In this document: piece by piece, positions 55,714 through 64,000 of the stretch
Layout of the letters: each line of letters begins with the position of its first letter
Numbering within the stretch: the first letter of the stretch is position 1
NCBI GenBank assembly: GCA_052093225.1
Contig: JBQDDG010000001.1
Coordinates: forward strand, 50,316-114,315
Source of the DNA: JB111 sp052093225
Lineage (GTDB): Bacteria; Actinomycetota; Actinomycetes; Actinomycetales; Actinomycetaceae
DNA: 64,000 nt
Direction: 5' to 3'
The notes under the pieces: model-generated
Seen by the model: only the letters and a program-made list of their open reading frames with translations
The model's database searches: none
What the model was told of the DNA's origin: nothing
Program-made: the position numbers and the translations under genes

Positions 55714-58700
55714 TCAGCCGTGGATCTTGGGCAGCCAGGCGAGCTGGCCGACCTCGTTGCCGCGGTCGCGGGTGATCATCTGGGCGCGCCCCGGGTTGGA
55801 CCGCTTCGCACGGATCCGCCCGATGACGGGACCGTCGTCCGGGTTGCCCGAGAGCATGAACGACGGCGCCGCGAGGTCGGTCATCGTCTGCATCACCGGC
55901 TCGAACAGGGCGCGAGAGGCGCCGCCGATCCGGCGGGTGAGGACGATGTGCAGCCCGATGTCCTTGGCCTGCGCCATGAGCGGCTGCAGGGCCATCAGCG
56001 GGTTGCCCTGCGAGGTGTTGACGAGGTCGTAGTCGTCGACGAGGACGTAGCACTCCGCGCCCGTCCACCAGGACCGCTCCCGCAGCTGCTGCGGCGTGAC
56101 GTCCGGGCCGGGCAGGCGGTTCTTCAGGTACCCGGCCAGGCCCTTGAGCTCCTTCGTCGCCATGTCGTGCGTCGAGAGGTAGAGGCCCAGGTGGGACTCG
56201 GGCAGCTCGCCGAGCATCGCGCGCCGGAGGTCGATCGCGATGATCTTCGCCTGCTCTGGCGTGTGGAAGCGCGCGATCTCGGCGGCGTAGGCCCGCAGGA
56301 ACGTCGACTTACCGGACTTGGAGTCCCCGAGGAGGAACATCAGCGGGTCGCCCGAGGGGTCGAGCACCACGGGGGCCAGGCGCGCCTCGTCGACGCCGAG
56401 CAGGAGCCCGCCGGCCAGCTCCTTCTCGCTCGCCTGCGCCCGGATCTCGTCGAGGCCGATCCGCTCCGGCAGTAGCCGCAGCTTCGGTCCGGGGCGGCCG
56501 GTCCACGAGGAGTTGATGCGGGTGACCATGTGGTCGACGCCGGCGCCGAGGGAGCCCGGGTCGCCGTCGCCGTCGAGGCGGGGCAGGGCCGTGAGGATGT
56601 GGTGCTTGGACTTCGACAGTCCGCGCCCGGGGCGGCCCTCGGGGATGTTCTTCGCGAGCTTGCGGTCCACGTCGGAGTCGAGGGCGTCACCGAGCTTGAG
56701 CTCGAGGCGCGAGCCGATCATGTCCTTGAGCTGCATGCGGAAGTCCATCCACCGGTTCGCGGTGGCGATGAGGTGCATGCCGAACGTGAGGCCGCGGCCC
56801 GCGAGCTGCTGCAGCGGGATCTCGAGGTCGTCGAAGTCGGCCTTGACCGTCGGCCAGCCGTCGACGACGAGGAAGATGTCCCCGTAGCCGTCGTCGACCT
56901 TGCCCTCGGCGCGCCGCGTCCGGTAGGTCTCGATCGAGTCGATGCGGTTGGCGCGGAAGAACTTCTCGCGCTCGTCGACGAGCTGGCGCATCTCCGCCAC
57001 GATCCGTCGGACGACGTCGGGCTCGCCGCGGGTGGCGACGCCGGCCACGTGCGCGAGGTCCGCCATCGAGGCGAACGTGCCGCCGCCGAAGTCGAGGACG
57101 TAGATCTGCGCCTCGTGCGGGGTCTTCGTCAGGGACAGCGCGGTGACCAGCGAGCGGGCCGCCGTCGACTTGCCCGTGCGGGGGCCGCCGACGACCGCCA
57201 TGTGGCCACCGGCCCCGGACAGGTCGAACACGAGGTCCTCGCGGCGCTGCTCGAGCGGCTTGTCGACCACGCCGAGGGGGATCGTGAGCGAGCCGGCACC
57301 GCGCCAGCGGGGGGAGTGCAGGCCGAGCTCGGGGGTCACCGTGAGGTCGGGCATGAGCTCGTCGTAGGTCTGGGGGACGTCGAGCGGGGGCAGCCACACG
57401 ACGTGTGCGGGCGGGCCCTGCCCCTCCATGCGACTCACGCCGATGTCGAAGGTGGAGGGCTGGTTCTTGCGCTCCTCCTCGGCCTTCTTCTCGGCCTCCT
57501 TCTCCGCCTGGCGCTCGACCTCGGCGGCCTCGTCGTCGGCCTGCTCGAGCCTGCGTGCCAGCTCCTCCGGGCTCTCGCCGAGGACCGGTGCGGCCGTGTA
57601 CGGGGAGATCTCGATGTCGATCGCCTCGGCCTGTGCGGCGGACCCGTCGGCCTCGACCCGCTTGCGGCGGCGACGCGCGGGCGGCGGGCCCGAGACGTAG
57701 GCGGCGCGGAACCGGATCATCGTCGTCGTGTCGGGCTTGAGGTAGCCGACACCCGGCATCGGCGGCAGGTCGTAGGCGTCGGCGACGCCGAGGACCGTGC
57801 GGGACTCCTGCGCGGAGAACGTGCGCAGACCGATGCGGTAGGACAGGTGCGACTCGAGCCCGCGCAGGCGGCCCTCCTCGAGGCGCTGCGAGGACAGCAG
57901 CAGGTGCATCGAGAGCGAGCGGCCGAGGCGGCCGATCGCCACGAACAGCTCGGCGAACTCCGGCTTGGCGGACAGCAGCTCGGAGAACTCGTCACAGATG
58001 ATCATCAGTGCCGGGAGCGGCTCGAGGTCGGTGCGGCCGTTGGCGCGCGCCTTCTCGTAGTCGGTGACGTTGGCGAAGTTGCCGGCCGCGCGGAGCAGCT
58101 CCTGTCGGCGCACCATCTCGCCGCGCAGGGCGTCCTCCATGCGGTCGACGAGCGTGAGCTCCTCGCCGAGGTTGGTGATGATCGCCGAGACGTGCGGCAT
58201 GTCCGCCATGCCCGCGAACGTCGCGCCACCCTTGAAGTCGACGAGCACGAGGTTGAGCGACTCGGAGCTGTGGGTCATGGTCAGCGCGAGCACGAGCGTG
58301 CGCAGCACCTCGGACTTGCCCGAGCCGGTGGCGCCGATGATGAGGCCGTGCGGGCCCATGCCCTGCTGCGCGGACTCCTTGATGTCGAGCTGGACCACGC
58401 GGCCCTCGGGGGTGAGTCCGATCGGCACGCGGAGTCGGTCGCGGGGCAGGCGGGGGCGCCACGCGTGGCTGACGTCGAAGTCCCGGACGTCGCCGAACCC
58501 GAGGAGGTCGGTGAGCTCGGCGGAGACCTCCGCGGGGGCCTCCTCCGCGCTGTCCTGGGTGACCTCGCCGGAGCGGATCGACGCCAGGCGCGCGGTGAGC
58601 CGACGGGCGGACGCCTCGGCCTCGGCGACGGTCAGCTGGTCCGCGACGCCGATCTGCGGCTCGGCGCCGACCTGGAGGATCTCCACCGGGGTCGCGCCGC

Positions 58701-59799
58701 GCAGCGGCCCGTCGTCGACGACGTCGTGCAGCAGGAGCCGCAGCGTCGAGGGGGTGACGAGAGCCTCCCAGGTCTCGGGCAGGTCGAGCACCGTGACGCC
58801 CATGACGCCGTCGGGCGTGAGGACGGGGTTGACGGACGGGACGTCGCCGCCGTCGACGACCACGAGCACGTGCGGCAGCTCGGCGTCCCCGGTGGAGGGG
58901 CCGAAGCGCGGCCGTTCGGCGATGCCGGCCGGGAGCAGGTCGGCGAGGTGGTTGAGGGAGGTGGTGAGCATGCGCGCCGGGCCGACGGCGTCGTTGACCC
59001 GGTTGGACAGCGCGTGCGGGAGCCACTTGATCCATTCCCAGTCCGGCATCGCCTCCTCCGAGGCGATGACGGCGATCTTCAGGTCCTCCGGGGAGGTGAA
59101 CATCGCGAGGTGGCTGATCACGCCGCGGGCGAGCGCACGCGCGGAGTCCTCGGCGCCGGCGATCTCGACCCGCGCGAACGCCTGCAGGTCCATCCCGAGC
59201 GGCAGCCCGCTGACCTCGCGGTGCGTGACGAGGAACCGGTGCGCGGCCGAGGCGGTGACCGGGTCCAGCTGGGCGAGCGTCGGGATCTCGGGGGACTTGA
59301 GGTTGAGCGTGAGCGGCTGGGTCGCCGAACCGATCCGCGTGAGCAGGAAGTCCTCGTCCTCGGAGCTGCGCTCCCACGTGCGCGAGCCCTCCTCGCCGAG
59401 CGCCGCGAGGGAGCGGGGGTCCGGCATCCGCCACGACGAGTAGTCCCGCTGCATCTTCGACGCCGTACGGACCTTCTTGCGCAGGTCGGTGAGGTAGGCG
59501 AGGTACTCGCGCCGGGAGTCCATCACGGCCTTCTTGTGCTGGCCGCGCTGCCGGAGGATGTTCATCGTGACCATGAGCACCATGGCGGTCATGAACGCGC
59601 CGCCCATGAGCATCATCCGCCGGTTGCCCGAGCCACCGCCGAACATCATCACGGCCATCATCCCCATGGAGCCCACCATCGGCAGGACCATCATGAGGAT
59701 GTTCTGGATGCCCTCCGGCTCCGGGAGCTCCGGGGGCACCTGGAGCGTCTCCTCGCTCTGCGGCGGGGGCGGCGGCGCCTTGGTGGACGGACGGACCAC
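55714..59799 (-). CDS. eccC: Type VII secretion ATPase EccC (one-chain form)
   Basis: 1361 residues, the motor of the type VII secretion system. Two membrane helices lie near 33-53 and 62-82, followed by a DUF domain and three FtsK/SpoIIIE ATPase domains. Walker A motifs are GATGSGKSE (near 488), GGPRTGKST (near 870) and GDSKSGKST (near 1156). In known systems the first ATPase powers transport and the others bind substrate tails. EccCa and EccCb, which are split in ESX-1, are fused here. GTG with GGAGGAATCTC upstream. Divergent from eccD. Confidence 0.96.
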   Translation of the reverse strand: MVRPSTKAPPPPPQSEETLQVPPELPEPEGIQNILMMVLPMVGSMGMMAVMMFGGGSGNRRMMLMGGAFMTAMVLMVTMNILRQRGQHKKAVMDSRREYLAYLTDLRKKVRTASKMQRDYSSWRMPDPRSLAALGEEGSRTWERSSEDEDFLLTRIGSATQPLTLNLKSPEIPTLAQLDPVTASAAHRFLVTHREVSGLPLGMDLQAFARVEIAGAEDSARALARGVISHLAMFTSPEDLKIAVIASEEAMPDWEWIKWLPHALSNRVNDAVGPARMLTTSLNHLADLLPAGIAERPRFGPSTGDAELPHVLVVVDGGDVPSVNPVLTPDGVMGVTVLDLPETWEALVTPSTLRLLLHDVVDDGPLRGATPVEILQVGAEPQIGVADQLTVAEAEASARRLTARLASIRSGEVTQDSAEEAPAEVSAELTDLLGFGDVRDFDVSHAWRPRLPRDRLRVPIGLTPEGRVVQLDIKESAQQGMGPHGLIIGATGSGKSEVLRTLVLALTMTHSSESLNLVLVDFKGGATFAGMADMPHVSAIITNLGEELTLVDRMEDALRGEMVRRQELLRAAGNFANVTDYEKARANGRTDLEPLPALMIICDEFSELLSAKPEFAELFVAIGRLGRSLSMHLLLSSQRLEEGRLRGLESHLSYRIGLRTFSAQESRTVLGVADAYDLPPMPGVGYLKPDTTTMIRFRAAYVSGPPPARRRRKRVEADGSAAQAEAIDIEISPYTAAPVLGESPEELARRLEQADDEAAEVERQAEKEAEKKAEEERKNQPSTFDIGVSRMEGQGPPAHVVWLPPLDVPQTYDELMPDLTVTPELGLHSPRWRGAGSLTIPLGVVDKPLEQRREDLVFDLSGAGGHMAVVGGPRTGKSTAARSLVTALSLTKTPHEAQIYVLDFGGGTFASMADLAHVAGVATRGEPDVVRRIVAEMRQLVDEREKFFRANRIDSIETYRTRRAEGKVDDGYGDIFLVVDGWPTVKADFDDLEIPLQQLAGRGLTFGMHLIATANRWMDFRMQLKDMIGSRLELKLGDALDSDVDRKLAKNIPEGRPGRGLSKSKHHILTALPRLDGDGDPGSLGAGVDHMVTRINSSWTGRPGPKLRLLPERIGLDEIRAQASEKELAGGLLLGVDEARLAPVVLDPSGDPLMFLLGDSKSGKSTFLRAYAAEIARFHTPEQAKIIAIDLRRAMLGELPESHLGLYLSTHDMATKELKGLAGYLKNRLPGPDVTPQQLRERSWWTGAECYVLVDDYDLVNTSQGNPLMALQPLMAQAKDIGLHIVLTRRIGGASRALFEPVMQTMTDLAAPSFMLSGNPDDGPVIGRIRAKRSNPGRAQMITRDRGNEVGQLAWLPKIHG

Positions 59800-59904
59800 G
59801 AGATTCCTCCACGTCTACGACCGGGGCGGGACGTCCCCCGGGGCCGGCGCGCACGCCCGGACGTCGTGTCCGTGGCGGGCGCTCGGACCGGCGGTCCGCA
59901 GCCG

Positions 59905-59918
59905 CCCCTAATATATGG
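59905..59918. promoter_or_regulatory. AT-rich divergent promoter candidate between eccC and eccD
   Basis: CCCCTAATATATGG is a sharp AT island in a GC-rich 195-base gap. TAATAT (59909-59914) fits a -10 for eccD, and TATATT read on the minus strand fits one for eccC. Confidence 0.5.
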
Positions 59919-59994
59919 TCCGGGGCAGCTCCTCTGCCCAGCCGGCCCGGGCACCCGCCCCGGGCGCTCGACGGATGCACGGGGAGGGGACGGG

Positions 59995-61374
59995 ATGAGC
60001 TCGACGGCGGAGACGCGCGTGCACGCCACCGTCGTCCTCGGCGCCGTCGTCCGTGACGTCGCGGTGCCCGACGGCGCGACGGTCGCCGACGTCCTGCGCC
60101 GCCTCCGGGTCGACGCCCGCTCCCGCAACGTCCTCGTCACCGACGCCTCGGGCTGGCGCGTGGCTGCCGACGACGTCATCGGCCTCGATGTGCCCGACGG
60201 TGCCGTCCTCTCGGTCACCCGCGGGTCCGCCGGTGCCACGCTCGAGACGGACGAGTACGGCCGCGCGCGCACCCTGCCGCGCGGGGCGGACTCGCTCGCG
60301 ATCGCGTGCGCCGCCGCCGTCCTGGTCGTCGGGGGCGCCCTCCTGCTCACCGGGTCCGCCTGGTGGGGGGCGACCGACCCCGTCCCGTCCTGGTGGCGCC
60401 CCACCGTCGTCGGGCTGCTCGCGCTCGCCGCACTCGGCCTCGTCCTGCGCCAGGGCCGCGAGTCGCTCGTGCTGCTCGACCTCCTGGCGCTGTCGCTCGT
60501 GGCCGCCGCCGGGGCCGTCCACCTCGTCCCGCCCGGAGGGGGGCCCCAGCTGCGGCTCGCCCTCGTCGTCGTCCCGGTCGTCGCCGGGTCCGTGCTGGCG
60601 TTGCGCGCCGGGGTCGCCGAGCGCAGGCGCGACCGATCCGCGTCGTCCGCCGCGCTCGTCTCGACGGTCTGGCTGGGCGCTGCGCTCGCCGCCCTCGTCA
60701 CGCTCCAGGTGGACACGGGGCTCGAGGTGGTCGCCGCCGTCGCGGTCGGCGTGGTGCCGCCGCTGCTCATGGCCATGCCCGCCCTCGCCATCGACGTGCC
60801 CGACGACCAGCTCATCGATCTCGCGCACGTGTCCCGGGACGCCACCGCCGTGCGGCAGGAGGCACCGAAGGCGCCGGCCGAGGTGACGGCCCCCAGGATC
60901 CGCCGCGTCGTCACCACCGCGCGCATGCGGCAGAACCTCGTGGTGCTGCTGGTGTGCCTGCTCGCCGTCGTGCTCGCGCCGTCCGTGCTCGGCATCGTGC
61001 CGGTCGGTGGCATGCGTTCCTGGGCGGCGACGGCGGCGGTGCTGCTGCTCGTCGTCGCCCTGCTGCTCGTGCCGCGCGGGGCGCAGTCGCGGATGGTGCG
61101 CATCGTGCCCCGGTTGACCGCGTTCGTCGTCATCGCCCAGATCGCGTGGGCGGCGGTGGTCGGCGGCCGGGCCGAGGCGCTCACGGTGGGCGTCCTGGCC
61201 GTGGTGGCCGCCCTTGCCGTGGCAGGCCTGGCGATCGCCATGGCGCGCGGCATCAGCAACGTCGCCCTCGCGAGGGCGGGAGACATCGTCCAGGGACTTG
61301 CGGTGTACCTGGCCCTGCCGGCCGGGGTCGTCGCCGCGGGTGCCATCCAGTGGGTGAGGCAGGTGGGAGTGTGA
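59995..61374 (+). CDS. eccD: Type VII secretion membrane protein EccD
   Basis: 459 residues: an N-terminal ubiquitin-like YukD domain (about 1-85; RVHATVVLGAVVRDVAVPDG at its start) followed by about eleven membrane helices, the EccD layout. EccD forms the central membrane cavity of the secretion complex. GGAGGGG precedes the ATG. The TGA overlaps the GTG of the RDD-domain gene, so the two proteins are made together. Confidence 0.93.
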   Translation: MSSTAETRVHATVVLGAVVRDVAVPDGATVADVLRRLRVDARSRNVLVTDASGWRVAADDVIGLDVPDGAVLSVTRGSAGATLETDEYGRARTLPRGADSLAIACAAAVLVVGGALLLTGSAWWGATDPVPSWWRPTVVGLLALAALGLVLRQGRESLVLLDLLALSLVAAAGAVHLVPPGGGPQLRLALVVVPVVAGSVLALRAGVAERRRDRSASSAALVSTVWLGAALAALVTLQVDTGLEVVAAVAVGVVPPLLMAMPALAIDVPDDQLIDLAHVSRDATAVRQEAPKAPAEVTAPRIRRVVTTARMRQNLVVLLVCLLAVVLAPSVLGIVPVGGMRSWAATAAVLLLVVALLLVPRGAQSRMVRIVPRLTAFVVIAQIAWAAVVGGRAEALTVGVLAVVAALAVAGLAIAMARGISNVALARAGDIVQGLAVYLALPAGVVAAGAIQWVRQVGV

Positions 61375-63269
61375 CCGAGGAAGAGCCACGCCGACGGCGG
61401 CGCACCCGTACCGGGGACGAGACGCCGGGCACGGGCGCCGATCCCGAGCGGCAGCAGGAGCCGCCGCCGCGCCGGGACGGTGCCGGCGCCGCCGGCCCGG
61501 GCGCTCCGGCCGGCCCCAGGCGGCGCGGACCGCGTTCGGGATCGCCTCTCGGTGCCCCGACGACGGGTGTGCCCACGGCGGGTGCCTCGAGGACGGGCGG
61601 CCCGACGACGGATGACTCCACGACCGGCGCCCCCGCGCACGGAGCGACCGGCGGGGCGGCGTCAGGGGGCACTGCCGCCGGCGCGACTCGTGGCGGGTCG
61701 CGGCCGGTGGACGGGCCGCCGACGGGCTCACGGCCGACCGGCTCCAGCCCCGCAGGGTCGCGTCCTGCCGGCTCGCGTCCTGCCGGCTCGCGTCCTGCCG
61801 GCTCGCGACCGGTCGACGGTGCTCCCGCGGGTGGGCGTTCCGGTGCACCGCGGGGCGGGTCACGTCCGGTGGACGGGGCGCCGTCGGGCTCACGGCCGAC
61901 CGGCCCACAGGGCGCCCGTGAGCAGCCGGCGCCGCAGGCCCCCGACGCGCGGGCGTCCTCTCGGGCGCGCGGCAGCGACGACCCGTACCGCGACCGGCAG
62001 ATCATGCCGGTGCGGCGCAGGGACCGCGGGACCGACCGGACGCCGGCCCCGACGAGCGGGGCGACTCCGTCCGTGGCGCGCGCCGCACTCCCGACGCCGG
62101 GATCGCCGCGGACGCGGGGTGAGCAGACCGGCGGGCCCGGCCCGGGCGCTCCCACGGGCGCCGACGCCCCACGGACGGCCGCGGCTCCGCCGGCTCGACC
62201 AGAGTCCGCGGGCAGCCCCGCCGCCGGAGCGACCGACTGGGACGCCGCCTTCGGTGCAGGGGCGCCGGCCCAGCAGCAACGCACGCATCCCGACGTCCCC
62301 TCTGCCGACCGAGCGACCGGTGGTGTCGGCGAGGAGCCGCGCCGTCCCAGCGGGGCACCGCAGCCGGGCTCGCGGAGCGTCGCCGGACCGCCGGTCGGTG
62401 CCGGCGCAGGGCAGGGGACGATCGCGCCCGGTCCCGTCGCGCCGGGGGGTGCGCACGGCTCCCAGCCACGGCCGACGGCGGGGCCCGGAGCCGCCGCCCC
62501 GCGCGCCGGAGGTTCACGGCCCGCGGGTGGTCCGTCGGCGCCCGGTCCTCGTGCGGCCGGATCGCGGCCGGCGGACGGCGTGGCGAGGACGGGCCCGCAG
62601 GCAGTCGGGACGGGTGTCGCCCGGCGCGGGGAGCCGTCCGTGGCGGGCTCGCCGGACGCGGCGCCCGCCGAGCGTCAGGGGCACCTCACTCCCGGCCAGG
62701 ACGGGCGTCCGGACACGTTCCCCGACGGTCGGCCGACGGTCGGCCCGGGCGCGCAGCTCCTGTCGTACCTGGTCAACCTGGTCGTCTCCGTCGGCCCCGC
62801 CGTCGGGGTCTGGTTCCTCACCGGGTCGATCGTCCTCACCGCGCTGGCCCTCGTGGAGGTCCTCGCGCTGCTCGTCCTCGTGCGCGCGCGGACCGGGATC
62901 ACGCCCGGCGGCCTGGCGCTCGGGCTGCGCGTGGCCAGGCGTGGCAACCACCTGGCGCCCGGGCTGGCGCGCGAGGCGGTCCGCTCGGGGGTCATGGGCG
63001 GTGCGCATCTCACCGTCGTCGGGGGCCTCGTCACCGCCCTGTCCGGGTTCTTCGACCCGCAGCGGCGCGGTCGCGGCTGGCACGACCGGGTGGCTGGCAC
63101 GCGCTCCCTACCCACGCGCCGGCTCGCGCGCGAGGCCACGCGTGCCGCGGGTGAGCGCAGGGTCAGCGCGACGATGGAGCCCGTGCCCGCGGAGCGGATC
63201 GACCTCGGACGCGAGGTCACGCACCTCGGTGCGGACCCACGGCACGGGTCGGGCGCTCGGCGCGACTGA
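61371..63269 (+). CDS. RDD-family membrane protein with long disordered N-terminus
   Basis: 632 residues. The first 460 or so are Pro/Gly/Ala/Arg/Ser-rich with short repeats (PAGSR four times near residue 125), predicted disordered and cytoplasmic. The last 170 contain an RDD-like domain with three membrane helices (LLSYLVNLVVSVGPAVGVWF, LTALALVEVLALLVLV and VMGGAHLTVVGGLVTAL) and GLALGLRVARRG. RDD proteins of similar kind occur in actinobacterial type VII loci; the role is unknown. Coupled to eccD by GTGA. Confidence 0.82.
   Translation: MTEEEPRRRRRTRTGDETPGTGADPERQQEPPPRRDGAGAAGPGAPAGPRRRGPRSGSPLGAPTTGVPTAGASRTGGPTTDDSTTGAPAHGATGGAASGGTAAGATRGGSRPVDGPPTGSRPTGSSPAGSRPAGSRPAGSRPAGSRPVDGAPAGGRSGAPRGGSRPVDGAPSGSRPTGPQGAREQPAPQAPDARASSRARGSDDPYRDRQIMPVRRRDRGTDRTPAPTSGATPSVARAALPTPGSPRTRGEQTGGPGPGAPTGADAPRTAAAPPARPESAGSPAAGATDWDAAFGAGAPAQQQRTHPDVPSADRATGGVGEEPRRPSGAPQPGSRSVAGPPVGAGAGQGTIAPGPVAPGGAHGSQPRPTAGPGAAAPRAGGSRPAGGPSAPGPRAAGSRPADGVARTGPQAVGTGVARRGEPSVAGSPDAAPAERQGHLTPGQDGRPDTFPDGRPTVGPGAQLLSYLVNLVVSVGPAVGVWFLTGSIVLTALALVEVLALLVLVRARTGITPGGLALGLRVARRGNHLAPGLAREAVRSGVMGGAHLTVVGGLVTALSGFFDPQRRGRGWHDRVAGTRSLPTRRLAREATRAAGERRVSATMEPVPAERIDLGREVTHLGADPRHGSGARRD
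61758..61802 (+). repeat. In-frame 15-base tandem repeat
   Basis: Three perfect copies of TCGCGTCCTGCCGGC inside the RDD-protein gene, encoding SRPAG units, with degenerate copies on both sides. Confidence 0.95.
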
Positions 63270-63420
63270 CACACGCGCCCGCCCGCAGGTACGGAGCCCA
63301 CCCGCAGGCGCGGCGCCGGCGGCGGGTCCGGACGGCCTCCGCACCTCTCGGGCGGCCGCCCGGCGCCACGGTTCGGGCACGGCTGCCCGACGTCGCAGAC
63401 GTCAGGATGTCAGCGGCCGG

Positions 63421-64000
63421 TCACCACTCGTCGGAGTCGTCGTGCGCGCGGAGCCGCGGCGCCGGGCGCGACTGACCCCGGCCACCGGCGGAGCCGATGG
63501 CACCGGTCTGCTCGTCGATCTCCTCGGCCGGGTCGACGGACCTCCGGTCGCGATCCTTGCGGCCACGTGCAGCTGGTCCGCCGGCAAGGCCGCCGCGGCC
63601 GGCTGCGCCGCTCCCACCGGTCCTCGCCGTACCGCTCCCACCGGTCCTCGCCGTGCCGCCACGGCCCGCGGCGCCCGCCGACCCACGACCGCCACCGGAA
63701 CGCGCAGCGCCGCCGCCCGCCCCGCCGGCCATCATCGGTCCCGATCCGGCGCGACCCGCTGCTCCCGCAGTGCCTGCTGCGCCCCGGCCCGCGGTACCCG
63801 GTCCCGCGGTACGGCCGGCTCGACCGGCGTCGGCCTGGGGCGAACCCGCAGGTCCACCGGCACGACCGGCCGGACGGCCGGCGACGCCCGGGCGAGCCGC
63901 ACCGCGCCCGCCGCCCGCGCCGCGGGCAGCGCCGGCACCTCCGGCTGCACCGGCCCGGCCTGCCGAGCCTGCGCGACCGGCTGATCCGGCGCGACCGCCG
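63421..64000 (-). CDS. Gly/Ala-rich protein, possible type VII substrate (5' end outside window)
   Basis: The last 192 codons of a minus-strand gene that continues past the window. The visible part is Gly/Ala/Arg-rich with GRAGSAG-like units and a MMAGG segment, ending in a charged tail (GRKDRDRRSVDPAEEIDE onward) that stops with DDSDEW. Some PPE- or WXG-related type VII substrates end in a similar low-complexity and charged tail, and the gene converges on the eccD-RDD operon. The identity is a guess from context; the N-terminal domain that would decide it is not in view. Confidence 0.55.
   Translation of the reverse strand, partial: GGRAGSAGRAGSAGRAGAAGGAGAARGAGGGRGAARPGVAGRPAGRAGGPAGSPQADAGRAGRTAGPGTAGRGAAGTAGAAGRAGSGPMMAGGAGGGAARSGGGRGSAGAAGRGGTARTGGSGTARTGGSGAAGRGGLAGGPAARGRKDRDRRSVDPAEEIDEQTGAIGSAGGRGQSRPAPRLRAHDDSDEW

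Noticed and set aside
56530..59990. Long plus-strand frame opposite eccC continuing into eccD
   Set aside because: Only the part from 59995 on is EccD; the preceding part is antisense to the three ATPase domains.

Overview
The window is very GC-rich, gene-dense DNA with GTG starts, short overlaps between genes and menaquinone-based respiration. Single-copy actinobacterial markers are present: bS22, a BldC-like regulator, DUF4229, EccC/EccD and the MenJ-type reductase. This points to an actinobacterium, most likely of the order Micrococcales, but the genus cannot be fixed from sequence alone. I see no tRNA, rRNA, CRISPR array, insertion sequence or intact phage gene.

Layout. 1-9.5 kb: housekeeping genes (radA, cut by the window edge; an acyl-CoA dehydrogenase; an aldo/keto reductase; a GNAT acetyltransferase; a KtrAB-like potassium uptake pair; an AcuC-like deacetylase; a BldC-like HTH protein; bS22; a glutaredoxin-like protein; YceI). 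9.6-15.4 kb: a MarR regulator, then a histidine phosphatase and System II cytochrome c maturation genes (TlpA/ResA-like, ccdA, resB, ccsB). 16.1-24.4 kb: menaquinone synthesis (menA, menE, menB on the minus strand; menC, menD, isochorismate synthase on the plus strand), followed by a membrane-anchored HtrA protease. 25.9-30.8 kb: an accessory stretch with visibly lower GC, holding three tiny membrane proteins, an ABC ATPase with a very large permease, and a possible 20-residue ORF under a palindromic site. It separates the two halves of the menaquinone genes. 30.9-50.9 kb: menG, menJ, a 56-codon linking ORF, the complete 14-gene complex I operon nuoA-N, and a polyprenyl diphosphate synthase coupled to nuoN. 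50.9-55.5 kb: a DUF255 protein and a polyol dehydrogenase/sugar kinase pair. 55.7-64 kb: part of a type VII secretion locus (eccC, divergent eccD, an RDD membrane protein and a truncated Gly/Ala-rich gene).

How the genes work together. The central 40 kb brings together quinone head-group synthesis (men), the quinone side chain (polyprenyl synthase, MenA, MenJ), the main quinone-reducing dehydrogenase (Nuo) and the cytochrome c assembly system, so it is an electron-transport biogenesis region. Its order resembles what I recall of the mycobacterial ccs-men region, except that complex I lies between menJ and the polyprenyl synthase.

Most unusual points: a repeated -10-like hexamer 5-7 bases before many start codons, as expected of leaderless mRNAs; a NuoG that has lost all four ligands of the N7 iron-sulfur cluster; the bridging ORF between menJ and nuoA; the ABC/small-protein island; and several short duplications placed at or next to stop codons.
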